From positions 31,401-95,400 of the forward strand of contig CAYGZL010000017.1 in NCBI GenBank assembly GCA_964354345.1: DNA of 64,000 nucleotides. Direction: 5' to 3'. This document shows, in pieces, positions 1 through 7,877 of the stretch; the stretch's first letter is position 1; the number at the start of each line of letters is the position of its first letter. The notes beneath the pieces are model-generated. The model did not search any database. It was not told the DNA's origin and saw nothing but the letters and a program-made list of their open reading frames with translations. The DNA is from CAYGZL01 sp964354345. GTDB lineage: Bacteria; Chloroflexota; Anaerolineae; Anaerolineales; UBA4823. The translations under genes were made by a program, and so were the position numbers.

Positions 1-910
1 AGATTAACGCCAGACCGAGCAAGCGGGGTGGGTCAGCCGGCTCTTTCTGCAAGAATATCCCAGCCAAAGCGCCCAGGGGGATACTGAGCTGGCGGAAGGC
101 CGCGACGTAGCTCACATCGGTGACATAAGCCATCGCAGCCAGCACCAGCCCATAAGTGGCGGTAATAATTATCCCTGTCAGTGCGGCTACCATCAGAGGG
201 GAAGCCTGTTTTATTATCGGCTGGTTACGCAGGTTGGGATTCAGGAGTTGCCCAAGAAGCCGGCGCTCTGGCGGGTGAGCCAGGATGTAAACCAGCAACG
301 CCAGCGCGGTGGTCATGGATTCCAGCTCTACATAAAGGAGTGTATTTGCCTGTCCGCTCAATCCCAGTTCGGTATCAGCGCGCAGCGTACGCAGTGCCTG
401 GTCGTCAGTCAGCGTGTAACCCGTTGTGCCCAGGGCGGTCAGCACAGCGAAGGCGCAGCACCAATTGATGAACAGTTCCGTCCGCAGCGAACGAAAGGAG
501 CGCAACGGGAGTACCAGACAACCGGCAGCCACGCCAGCCATGCCCAGCAAACCCAGTGGATGGATGCCCTGGCTGCCCCAAGCCAACCGGATGCTTGCCA
601 CCCACAACACCGGCAACGCTCGGGCTAAGGGATAAGCGATAGACAGGTCGCCGTGCCGGTAGGCCCCGGCCAGCCCGATATAATACACAGCCTGGCAAAT
701 CCCCGCCAGGCTGACAAGCAGCCAGACAAGCGCTGGAATCCTTGGCAGCGCTGCCCGGTAAATAAACAAAATAGGCGCCAGCAGGATAACTGCAGCTAAC
801 GAAGCAATCAAGAAGAATCCCACCGAAGGATTCTGGCGTTTCCCCAATGTGTTCCAACCTGCGTGGGTGACTGCCGAAATGCCGATCAGCAGGATCGCCA
901 GGGGAGTAAT
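1..910 (-). CDS. EamA/DMT-family permease, 3' end outside window
   Basis: The frame is open from 910 to the window edge, so the C-terminus is missing. It encodes serial hydrophobic helices, beginning with a helix containing SAVTHAGWNTLGKR, typical of the first helix of drug/metabolite transporter (EamA-like) permeases. A second half ends with the helix containing YVAAFRQLSIPLGALAG followed by QKEP, matching the last-helix signature of the family. The expected role is export or uptake of a small metabolite across the cytoplasmic membrane; the substrate cannot be read. An in-frame TAA at 911-913 leaves no ATG, GTG or TTG before the first helix, so ATT (908-910) or CTG (899-901) would have to start it. 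The upstream gene ends 4 bases away, implying cotranscription. Confidence 0.8.
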   Translation of the reverse strand, partial: MTPLAILLIGISAVTHAGWNTLGKRQNPSVGFFLIASLAAVILLAPILFIYRAALPRIPALVWLLVSLAGICQAVYYIGLAGAYRHGDLSIAYPLARALPVLWVASIRLAWGSQGIHPLGLLGMAGVAAGCLVLPLRSFRSLRTELFINWCCAFAVLTALGTTGYTLTDDQALRTLRADTELGLSGQANTLLYVELESMTTALALLVYILAHPPERRLLGQLLNPNLRNQPIIKQASPLMVAALTGIIITATYGLVLAAMAYVTDVSYVAAFRQLSIPLGALAGIFLQKEPADPPRLLGLALI

Positions 911-914
911 TTAA

Positions 915-1274
915 TTAATCCGGCTTATGAATTTTCCCGTAGTCTTCTGGTCCAAGTTCGGATGGAGATTCGGGTGGAGTAGAGACAGCCGGTGGTGTTG
1001 GCGCAGGTGTTTGTGGAGCAGTCGGTGCTGCGGGAACTGCTTTCTTTGCAGCCAGGGTAGCCTGTTGCGCAGCCTTCTCCTGTTCGGCTTTTTCCTGTTC
1101 GAGACGTTGCTTGCGGTAGATAGTTTCGTCTTTTTCTAAGGCTTTCTCGACCTCCGCAGCCAGAGCCTGTGTGTAGCCTTCTTTATTCAGCCGGCGCAGG
1201 AAATCCCCCTGCAAGCGCGGTGGGAGCAATTTGATGCGTTGCGCCAGGCGGTCTTTGAGCGGATCAGTACTCAT
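915..1274 (-). CDS. Small coiled-coil protein with Pro/Ala-rich tail
   Basis: Encodes 119 residues starting MSTDPLKDRL. I chose the ATG at 1272-1274 because GGAGGAATA lies immediately before it; a longer frame upstream has no ribosome site. Residues about 10-75 are charged and helical, rich in Glu, Lys, Gln and Ala (a likely coiled coil), and the rest is a low-complexity Ala/Pro/Thr tail ending GKIHKPD. There is no signal peptide or membrane segment. I do not recognise a family. It lies directly upstream of the EamA permease with 4 bases between them, so the two are probably one transcript. Confidence 0.65.
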   Translation of the reverse strand: MSTDPLKDRLAQRIKLLPPRLQGDFLRRLNKEGYTQALAAEVEKALEKDETIYRKQRLEQEKAEQEKAAQQATLAAKKAVPAAPTAPQTPAPTPPAVSTPPESPSELGPEDYGKIHKPD

Positions 1275-1388
1275 TATTCCTCCATTTGTACACTCGATAT
1301 TATTGAATGTGGATGGGATGCTGCTATTGTACCAGATTGACTTCATGATATCATTCCCACTGTCGCTTTCTGAATGAGGAACAGTATC

Positions 1389-1913
1389 ATGCGCTGGAAA
1401 TTATTCTTATTCGTCCTAATTGTTATCATTTACCCCCTGGTAGCTTGCCTGGGTAGCTCTGTTCTACCCAACAAATCGGGGCAGCCATCTCAATCCCCCT
1501 CGACACAATTGACACCTGGAGCAACCCCGAAAATTCTTCCTGCTGATACTCCTGTCTTACAGACGGCCATTCTCGGGCAGCCATTCCAGTTGCGCGGTGG
1601 TCAGGCAGTCGCCCTGGTAGATGAAAACCTGACGGTCCGTTTTGCTGCAGTGCTGGAAGATTCGCGCTGTCCCCGGAACGTGACTTGTGTCTGGAGTGGT
1701 CGGGCGCGCCTGCAGGTGGTCTTGCAGAAAGGTCAGGAGGCAGAGAGTATCCTGGAAGTAAACAGCCTCCCCGGGCAGGTTCCAGTTCAATTTCAATCTT
1801 ATCAGATAACCTTAGCGGCGCTGGATCCGTATCCTGAGGAAGCCGGACGGACTTATAAGTTATCCGATTATTTAATGACAATCGTTGTAGAACGTGTCAC
1901 ACCGCGAGCATAG
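1389..1913 (+). CDS. Hypothetical lipoprotein
   Basis: Encodes 174 residues. The N-terminus MRWKLFLF plus a hydrophobic run ends in the lipobox LVAC, so it is probably a lipoprotein anchored after cysteine 20. A Ser/Thr/Pro linker follows, then a compact domain with the pattern EDSRCPRNVTCVWSGRA, a paired-cysteine motif recurring in uncharacterised bacterial secreted proteins. The ATG at 1389 is preferred over 1374 because TGAGGA is then 8 bases upstream. It converges on the subtilase, with a strong hairpin between. Function unknown. Confidence 0.75.
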   Translation: MRWKLFLFVLIVIIYPLVACLGSSVLPNKSGQPSQSPSTQLTPGATPKILPADTPVLQTAILGQPFQLRGGQAVALVDENLTVRFAAVLEDSRCPRNVTCVWSGRARLQVVLQKGQEAESILEVNSLPGQVPVQFQSYQITLAALDPYPEEAGRTYKLSDYLMTIVVERVTPRA

Positions 1914-1963
1914 CTGGAGATCCCTGGGTGTCTATCCCCCGTAATACCGACCTCATTAAAAAT

Positions 1964-1999
1964 AATATCGGTGTTGGTCGAAAGGCCAACACCGATATT
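1964..1999. terminator. Bidirectional hairpin terminator with GAAA loop
   Basis: A perfect 14-bp inverted repeat (1964-1977 with 1986-1999) is extended by one GU and one GC pair around a GAAA tetraloop. It sits between two convergent genes. The minus-strand side is followed by a T-rich stretch (ATTATTTTTAAT), the better terminator orientation for read-out of the lipoprotein-facing strand; the plus side has a short TTTT. Confidence 0.8.
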
Positions 2000-2012
2000 T
2001 TGAACTATATGG

Positions 2013-5000
2013 TTAGCGAGTTACCGAGGGTAGGTAGATCCACCAAAGAGGTAAGGCAGAAGGTGCTATACCGGTACCACCCGGGCTTAGTAGACTTAAG
2101 TTTGTATCCACGCTGACGATCGTCGGATTGGGCATACCACTCGCCCCACCGTAGACCACGCTGCCCAACCACTTTGCAGGAGTCAGGCCGGTGAAACTGA
2201 GCGTGATGGTACCACTTGCTCCGATGACAGCCGTGCTGGGAGCGGTGATGACCATGTTACCCGCGTCTGCGGTGCCCAGCACCCAGGTGAACAGGGTGAA
2301 GGGAGCAGATACGCCGCCAGTGCCGTATCCATCGACATAAACTTTGTAGGTTGCTGCAGTCGGATTGAGCAGACTGACCACTTCATCCGAAGAACTGCCA
2401 CCGCTGGAACCTACCAGAGTCGAGCCGCGATAAACGCGCAGGTCCAGATCAGGAGCGGTGGTATAAGCATTGAACAGGGCGAAGCGGGCGAAAGTCGTAC
2501 CGGCAAGCACAACTACATCGAATGAAACCGATTCGTTCGTGGCAACAGAGCCATCGAAAGTGACGGCTGGGATCAGACCACGCGGGGTGGCAGTGAAGCT
2601 GCCATCGTAACCGAATTGGATCGGGTAGGTGATGTCAGCGCCAGTGCCGGAGACTTCCGCTGGCGCAGCCAGAGCTACCGGGCGGATCGCCACGGGGATC
2701 TGCACCACGTGACCCAGATTGCCAGTCCAAACCAGGAAGCCCTGGGCATACGTATTCAGAGCAGCATCCACGCGGGTGAAGGTCACCTTGAAGGTTTGAG
2801 TCTTGCCAGGCTTAATGGTGAAGGAAGCGGGGTCGGTGACGACATTGATGCCTGCCAATCCAACGACGGAAGGCGTATAGGTTTCCACGCCCTTACCAAC
2901 GCTGGTCACCGTGCGGGTGACTGTCTTCGCGCCAGCCAGGGCGCTGATGGCAACCGAGGGGGTGTTTAAGTTGTTGACATCGATCGCCAAAATTGGGCAT
3001 CGTGGATCGACGAGCAGGTTTAGACCACACAGGTAACCCACCCAATCCCGGATGCCAGTGTCGTACACCAAACCAGGATCGTACGCTGATTTCGGTGTCA
3101 CTTCACCAGCGCCATAAGCGAACACACCACCCGCGATAGGCGTGCCATTGTTGCGGGTTTGGCTGGCGGTGGTCATAAGAGCCGACTTGATCATCATTGG
3201 TGACCAATCCGGGTGAGCCTGCTTGAACAGGGCGGCAATACCAGCGATGTGCGGGCTGGCCATGGAGGTGCCCTGGTAGGAGGCAAAGTTCTGCCCTCCG
3301 GCGGAAACCGGGGAGACAGCAGCCAGGACATCCACACCAGGAGCCATGATGTCGGGTTTCAGAATATTTCCACTGACCGCCCGAGCTGGACCACGTGAGG
3401 AGAAGCTGGCGATGTCCGGTGCGACAGTTGTACCTGTGAAGAACGGGCTGAGCTGAGCCGTCGCACTGGCTGGATCGGCGCTAACGTAGGCTTTGATCGC
3501 TGCGCCAGCGACTTCATCCACGTGAACGGTAGGTACCGAGTGTGTATCGGCATTCAATGTGCTGGGAGAGACATTGGCCAGGATCATGCCCAGACCGCCA
3601 GCGTTGAATACCGCAAGACTCTTGTCGACACGCGCACTGATCCCACGATCGCAGACGACAATTTTGCCAGCTACTTTGGTCGGATCTAGAACGGCAGTAC
3701 CCCAGTAAACAGCCGAATAACAATAGCGCACGGCATCGGTATTTGCGCCGGGCAAACCCACTGCGGTCGAGAGGACTACCGGCAGAACGGGTGTGCCGGC
3801 TCCGATAGAGACGCCGGTATAGACCGCAGCATTGCCCAGGGTTACAGTCGCCTGGAAGACGCGATCGTGCGTGCCCGCCGCTACCGTGGTGACCCACGGG
3901 CTATTGTGGGCGACGGTACTGGCAGTCGGGCCGCTGTTGCCAGCCGAGGTGGCTACAAAAACGCCTGCGCGTGCCGCGCGCATGAAAGCCTGCTCGTCGA
4001 GACCGGTGATGCTGGTCGTAGAACCACTGATCGAGTAGTTGATCACATCCACGCCATCCGCGACAGCCTGGTCAATGGCCGCAACCAGATCTGCGGTATA
4101 ACCGCTGGCTGTCGCGGCATCCTGGGTTGACCACAGCGCCTTGTACATGGCGACGCGAGCATTGGGCGCCATACCACTGGCTTTGCCGAGGTTGGTGCCC
4201 TGAATGACCACATCCACGCCGTTGTTGCCAGCCGCAGTGCTGGAAGTGTGAGAGCCGTGCCCGTTGTAATCGCGCGGGCTGTTGAACTCCCAGGGGCGCT
4301 GGGCATTAATGCCATCATCACCGCCCCAGGATCCGTTAAAATAACGAGCACCAAGGAGCTTGCCGTTACATAAATCAGCGGTCCAATCTTCGCCATCCTG
4401 GCAGATGCCATTCCAACGCGCCATCGGGCGGATGCCCAGGTTGTTGTTCCAGGCGAAGCTGGGATTTTCCGGCCAGATACCTGAGTCGATCACGCCGACG
4501 ATGATATTTCGACCGGCAATGTTGGTGCCGCCCAGCGTCTGCCACAGGCCGCCCGCGCCAGCCAGGCCGAGGAAGGTGGGGGTGGTAATCGTGTCCGCAT
4601 AACGCAGCTCATCTGCAGTCACCGAAACGACTCCGGTCACCTGCATTAACTGGGCGGCTTGAGCGGGAGTTAGTTTGGCCGCAAAACCATTCAACGTGTA
4701 GACGTAATCATAGAATTTACCCTCTACCCCAATGGTTTTTAGCGCAACATCATGCTTGCCTTTGAGATAATTGGCATATTTAACCACGTCCGGGTTGGTT
4801 GGGTTAATTTTTGCACCATTGGTAGCCGTCGCTCGAAAGCCAACTACACCACCGGTATAATCAATCACCGGGGCGTCGGACATCAGAACGATGTAATTGC
4901 CATTCGACGCAACCTTATCGGGCGAGGCAGCGACTAAAGCATCGTTGGTGTCAATCATCTTGGCTGATGCGGGGATAACCATCGCCAGAACCGCGATCAG

Positions 5001-5030
5001 GGTCAAGAGAATAATCAGTTTGTGTTTCAT
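2013..5030 (-). CDS. Secreted S8 subtilisin-like serine protease
   Basis: Encodes 1005 residues. The ATG at 5030 is chosen because AAGGAG lies 10 bases upstream; the earlier in-frame ATG overlaps that site. A signal peptide (MKHKLIILL to ASA) leads an I9-type propeptide (about 40-150). The catalytic Asp is in VGVIDSG (182), His in NGHGSHT (258), the oxyanion Asn in SAGNSGP (365) and Ser in GTSMASPHIAG (589). A PA domain interrupts the catalytic domain at about 430-525, as in plant-type and large bacterial subtilases. Beta-rich domains follow, and the protein ends WWIYLPSVTR. It probably degrades extracellular protein. It has its own upstream promoter and a 240-base leader. Confidence 0.93.
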   Translation of the reverse strand: MKHKLIILLTLIAVLAMVIPASAKMIDTNDALVAASPDKVASNGNYIVLMSDAPVIDYTGGVVGFRATATNGAKINPTNPDVVKYANYLKGKHDVALKTIGVEGKFYDYVYTLNGFAAKLTPAQAAQLMQVTGVVSVTADELRYADTITTPTFLGLAGAGGLWQTLGGTNIAGRNIIVGVIDSGIWPENPSFAWNNNLGIRPMARWNGICQDGEDWTADLCNGKLLGARYFNGSWGGDDGINAQRPWEFNSPRDYNGHGSHTSSTAAGNNGVDVVIQGTNLGKASGMAPNARVAMYKALWSTQDAATASGYTADLVAAIDQAVADGVDVINYSISGSTTSITGLDEQAFMRAARAGVFVATSAGNSGPTASTVAHNSPWVTTVAAGTHDRVFQATVTLGNAAVYTGVSIGAGTPVLPVVLSTAVGLPGANTDAVRYCYSAVYWGTAVLDPTKVAGKIVVCDRGISARVDKSLAVFNAGGLGMILANVSPSTLNADTHSVPTVHVDEVAGAAIKAYVSADPASATAQLSPFFTGTTVAPDIASFSSRGPARAVSGNILKPDIMAPGVDVLAAVSPVSAGGQNFASYQGTSMASPHIAGIAALFKQAHPDWSPMMIKSALMTTASQTRNNGTPIAGGVFAYGAGEVTPKSAYDPGLVYDTGIRDWVGYLCGLNLLVDPRCPILAIDVNNLNTPSVAISALAGAKTVTRTVTSVGKGVETYTPSVVGLAGINVVTDPASFTIKPGKTQTFKVTFTRVDAALNTYAQGFLVWTGNLGHVVQIPVAIRPVALAAPAEVSGTGADITYPIQFGYDGSFTATPRGLIPAVTFDGSVATNESVSFDVVVLAGTTFARFALFNAYTTAPDLDLRVYRGSTLVGSSGGSSSDEVVSLLNPTAATYKVYVDGYGTGGVSAPFTLFTWVLGTADAGNMVITAPSTAVIGASGTITLSFTGLTPAKWLGSVVYGGASGMPNPTIVSVDTNLSLLSPGGTGIAPSALPLWWIYLPSVTR

Positions 5031-5366
5031 GTGTTGAAACTCCTTCATCGATTGAATAAAATAAACTTGCTAGGGACCGAATAGGAACGCTCAATTGGGA
5101 AATCACGGATGGTATTTATATTAGTTTTACCGAATGCCTCCTTCATTACTTAACACCTTCTTCTCCCCCATCCTGCCAGAGATAGAGTTTAGGGGATGGG
5201 GATGGACGTGTTACTTTATCCAGAAGGTGCGTATAGCATAGTAGAAGAAATGTTGAAATCTGATCGTGTGATGGGTCAATTGTATTTCTCCAGGCGAGTT
5301 TGTCAAGTATGAAATTATACCGTTAAATATGATTATAATTCGATTTATCCCTTCGCCAACGATAGA
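5031..5366 (-). other. Intergenic region: 5' leader of the subtilase
   Basis: This 336-base stretch holds no credible gene. Read on the minus strand, it carries a promoter at 5279-5306 and then a leader of about 240 bases. The leader contains an 8-bp inverted repeat (5166-5173 with 5194-5201) around a 20-base loop, and the ribosome site lies next to the start. Two more TATAAT-like hexamers lie upstream of the promoter. Confidence 0.5.
5279..5306 (-). promoter_or_regulatory. Sigma70-type promoter for the subtilase gene
   Basis: On the minus strand, TTGACA (5306-5301) and TACAAT (5284-5279) are separated by 16 bases. The -35 is perfect and the -10 differs at one base. Predicted transcription starts near 5272, reading toward the S8 protease. 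Confidence 0.65.
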
Positions 5367-6377
5367 TCATTCATATCCATGCGGGTTTTGCGATTGCCAC
5401 CGCCAGGCATCCGAGCAAATGTCATCCAGACTGTGTTTGGCGGACCAGCCCAGCTCGCGGTTGGCTTTGGAGGGATCGGCGTACGAAATTGCCACATCGC
5501 CTGGTCTACGGGCGACGATGCAATAAGGAATATGACGTCCACTGGCGTACTCAAACGCCCGTAAGACCTCCAGGACGCTGTAGCCATGCCCAACACCCAG
5601 GTTATAGATCGCGACGCCTGGATTCCCCGTCAGCCTGTCTAATGCTTTCAGGTGTCCCAACGCCAGGTCCACGACATGAATGTAATCGCGCACGCCGGTG
5701 CCATCTGGCGTGGGATAATCGTCGCCGAACACCTGCACTTCAGCCAACCGGTTAACTGCTACCTGGGTAACATACGGAAGCAGGTTATTCGGAATACCGT
5801 TCGGGTCTTCGCCGATCTGTCCGCTGGAATGGGCACCGACCGGATTGAAATAACGGAGTAGAATGAAATTCCAGCGCGGGTCAGCAGCATAGACATCCTG
5901 CAGGATGAACTCGATCATCCATTTCGTGCGCCCGTAGGGATTGGTCGGGTTGGTAGGGAAGTCCTCCGTGATCGGCACGCGCTCTACGTCGCCGTAAACC
6001 GTTGCCGAGGAGCTGAAAACCAGGTTACGCACGTTATGGCGGCCCATCACTTCCAGCAGATTGAGTGTGCCGGTCAAATTGTTTTGGTAATAGCGCATAG
6101 GAATCTGGGTTGATTCACCCACGCCTTTCAGACCAGCGAAATGGATGACTGCGTCAAAACGATCGTGACTGAAGACCCGATCCAGGTTATTGATATCGAG
6201 CAGATCGACCTTGTGGAAAGTCAAATGTTTTCCGGTGATCACCTGCACACGTTCAAGCGCAGTTTCCTTGCTGTTGGACAAATTATCGACTATGGTTACT
6301 GCGTGGCCAGCCTTGAGCAGTTCTAAGACGGTATGGCTGCCGATGTATCCGGCGCCGCCAGTGACAAAGATATGCAT
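5367..6377 (-). CDS. galE: UDP-glucose 4-epimerase
   Basis: Encodes 336 residues, a usual GalE length. The NAD-binding Rossmann motif GGAGYIGSHT is at the N-terminus, the catalytic pair is SSSATVYG with YGRTKWMIE (Ser and YxxxK), and RYFNPVGAHSSGQIGEDP and GTGVRDYIHVVDLA are strongly GalE-like. It interconverts UDP-glucose and UDP-galactose in the cytoplasm, feeding Leloir metabolism or glycan synthesis. The start at 6377 has GGAGG seven bases upstream. Other sugar-nucleotide genes in the window (the kinase-GalU fusion at 56.5 kb and the NahK-like kinase at 41.9 kb) could act in the same pathway, but they are not adjacent. Confidence 0.96.
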   Translation of the reverse strand: MHIFVTGGAGYIGSHTVLELLKAGHAVTIVDNLSNSKETALERVQVITGKHLTFHKVDLLDINNLDRVFSHDRFDAVIHFAGLKGVGESTQIPMRYYQNNLTGTLNLLEVMGRHNVRNLVFSSSATVYGDVERVPITEDFPTNPTNPYGRTKWMIEFILQDVYAADPRWNFILLRYFNPVGAHSSGQIGEDPNGIPNNLLPYVTQVAVNRLAEVQVFGDDYPTPDGTGVRDYIHVVDLALGHLKALDRLTGNPGVAIYNLGVGHGYSVLEVLRAFEYASGRHIPYCIVARRPGDVAISYADPSKANRELGWSAKHSLDDICSDAWRWQSQNPHGYE

Positions 6378-6387
6378 ACTACCTCCG

Positions 6388-6708
6388 TTATTTATTATTG
6401 CCGGTATCTCCACAACGCAGGCAGCCCCTTATTTCCGAAATGACAAACCTATCACCAGTCTTTGGGAGCGCACTTTGCGTGGCAATCTCAGTCACCGGTA
6501 GATATATATATTGAAGGAGACCAGGGCTTCGAAATACAATTTTGCGCCCTACCACCTTGCTGGCGGTGTTCTGTTCTAACGAGGCCCAGATGGCGACGAA
6601 TCTTGCTTCATCCCAGGGACGGTAATAGATCAGACTATACCTGATGACCTCAGCGTTCGCATCGACGGTTGCCTGTGGGTTAATTCCTACTGGTAAATTA
6701 TGAACCAA
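6388..6708 (-). CDS. Doubtful hypothetical protein between HhH gene and galE
   Basis: An open frame of 106 codons with a TTG start fills the space between the HhH protein gene, which it overlaps by 11 bases, and galE, from which it is 10 bases distant. Composition is protein-like (VIRYSLIYYRPWDEARF) and it fits the operon spacing, but I recognise no family, see no good ribosome site, and it contains no signal or membrane segment. It may instead be untranslated leader of galE. Confidence 0.35.
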   Translation of the reverse strand: MVHNLPVGINPQATVDANAEVIRYSLIYYRPWDEARFVAIWASLEQNTASKVVGRKIVFRSPGLLQYIYLPVTEIATQSALPKTGDRFVISEIRGCLRCGDTGNNK

Positions 6709-7450
6709 CCTGCCGGCCGCCTTTCAGGGTCGCCTGAAATGCCTGCAACTCATCCAATTTCCCGGCGGCTGCCAGGCGCGCCTGTTCAGGCCAGGTGCTT
6801 GGATCAGCGATGCGCAGCCTGGCGGTCGTTAATATTTCTACCAGGCGGCTGACCTCCGTCTTGGCGAGTTGTGCAAAGGTAGTGATCCCTGCTTCATTTA
6901 GTAATCCCGCGATCTTGGGACCGATGCCCTCGATGATCTCCAAATCATCTACCTGTGGTGGGATTACTTCAGCTACTTTTTCGGGGACAACTACTGGTTC
7001 CACAACGGGTGTTTCGACGACTGTCTCGACTGGCGCAAGTTCACTGACGATGGGTTGAGCGATTTCAGCCGCGGTTATTGCAGCTTCGGCTGCCGGTTCG
7101 ACTTCGGGTGGCTCCGTTGGAATGGTTTCTACGCTGGGAGTGAGTTCCTCAGGGGTTGGCGTGGCTGCGCTGACTGCCGCAACGGATTCCGTTTCAACTA
7201 CAACCGGTCCTTTTTCGGGTAATCCTTCTTGTGGAGCAGGCGCTGGTCCTTCCACGGGATGTTCTGCCTCATGTCCGGTGTGTATCGCCTCCTTACTCCG
7301 CTGGCGAATGATCAGGTACCAGACCAGCAGGATGATGCCCAATAACAAGAGCACGGAACCAACGATCGTAAGATCCAGTCGTGGGGGTTCGTCTTCAGCT
7401 AGCGAGATTAAGCGAGGAAATTGGGAATTCATCATATGTGGAGGGCACAT
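6698..7450 (-). CDS. Membrane-anchored helix-hairpin-helix protein
   Basis: Encodes 250 residues from the ATG at 7450, which has AAGGAG seven bases upstream. One transmembrane helix (LTIVGSVLLLLGIILLVWYLI) is followed by a basic stop-transfer, so the bulk should be cytoplasmic. A long Glu/Pro/Val-rich, probably disordered linker leads to a C-terminal domain with LEIIEGIGPKIAGLLNEAGI, a helix-hairpin-helix fold of the type in predicted 5' nuclease-like and DUF4332-type proteins. The motif usually contacts DNA, or mediates protein contacts when membrane-tethered. Function not known; tethering of DNA to the membrane is only a speculation. Confidence 0.75.
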   Translation of the reverse strand: MCPPHMMNSQFPRLISLAEDEPPRLDLTIVGSVLLLLGIILLVWYLIIRQRSKEAIHTGHEAEHPVEGPAPAPQEGLPEKGPVVVETESVAAVSAATPTPEELTPSVETIPTEPPEVEPAAEAAITAAEIAQPIVSELAPVETVVETPVVEPVVVPEKVAEVIPPQVDDLEIIEGIGPKIAGLLNEAGITTFAQLAKTEVSRLVEILTTARLRIADPSTWPEQARLAAAGKLDELQAFQATLKGGRQVGS

Positions 7451-7482
7451 CTGGGTACTCCTTACCATAATATGAGAAAAAG

Positions 7483-7511
7483 ATTAAATATATGGTCAGA
7501 GTATATCACAA
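7483..7511 (-). promoter_or_regulatory. Possible promoter for the HhH protein and galE
   Basis: Minus-strand TTGTGA (7511-7506) and TTTAAT (7488-7483) lie 17 bases apart in the 72-base gap before the HhH gene, in an AT-rich setting. Both hexamers deviate from consensus. Confidence 0.4.
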
Positions 7512-7522
7512 ATTATTTACAT

Positions 7523-7867
7523 TTAATCAAGTTCTAAGTGAAAATGGTGCAGGAAGCGATGGTAAATGGGTGCAAAGAATAAGCCTGCCACACCCAGGAA
7601 GACCATCCCCGAAAAAAGGGCATATAAGGATGCAAACAACTTACCCGCGTCGGTGTTCAATGGATTGATCGGGCCCATTCCACCCAATAACATGGCTGAA
7701 TTAAGCAACGCATCGATCAAGCTCATCTTTTCCAACTGGTGGTAGCCCAGTACGCCAATCGCCAATGAACCAGTGATCAAAGCGATGGCGAAAGCGGAGT
7801 AGAGTAACATCCGGCGAAAAAACTGCGCCCCGGATAAGAGCGGTTCGGTTTTGTGTTCAAAGATCAT
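7523..7867 (-). CDS. Two-helix, pore-loop-like membrane protein
   Basis: Encodes 114 residues. The plan is a first helix (LLYSAFAIALITGSLAIGVLGYH), a short amphipathic stretch (LEKMSLIDALLNSAMLL), a loop GGMGPINPLNTDAG, and a second helix (KLFASLYALFSGMVFLGVAGL). This mirrors the TM-P-loop-TM plan of Ion_trans_2 potassium channels, even to the LIDALLNSAM pore-helix position and the P.T..GK entry to the second helix. The selectivity sequence TVGYG, however, is replaced by LGGMG. It may be a non-potassium pore or a degenerate relative. It follows the propeller lipoprotein by 10 bases, with GAGGT before the ATG, so it belongs to that operon. Confidence 0.7.
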   Translation of the reverse strand: MIFEHKTEPLLSGAQFFRRMLLYSAFAIALITGSLAIGVLGYHQLEKMSLIDALLNSAMLLGGMGPINPLNTDAGKLFASLYALFSGMVFLGVAGLFFAPIYHRFLHHFHLELD

Positions 7868-7877
7868 CCCGGTACCT

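Noticed and set aside
405..857. 150-codon minus-strand frame near the left edge
   Set aside because: It is frame-shifted relative to the EamA permease; translation of the other frame gives the transporter helices.
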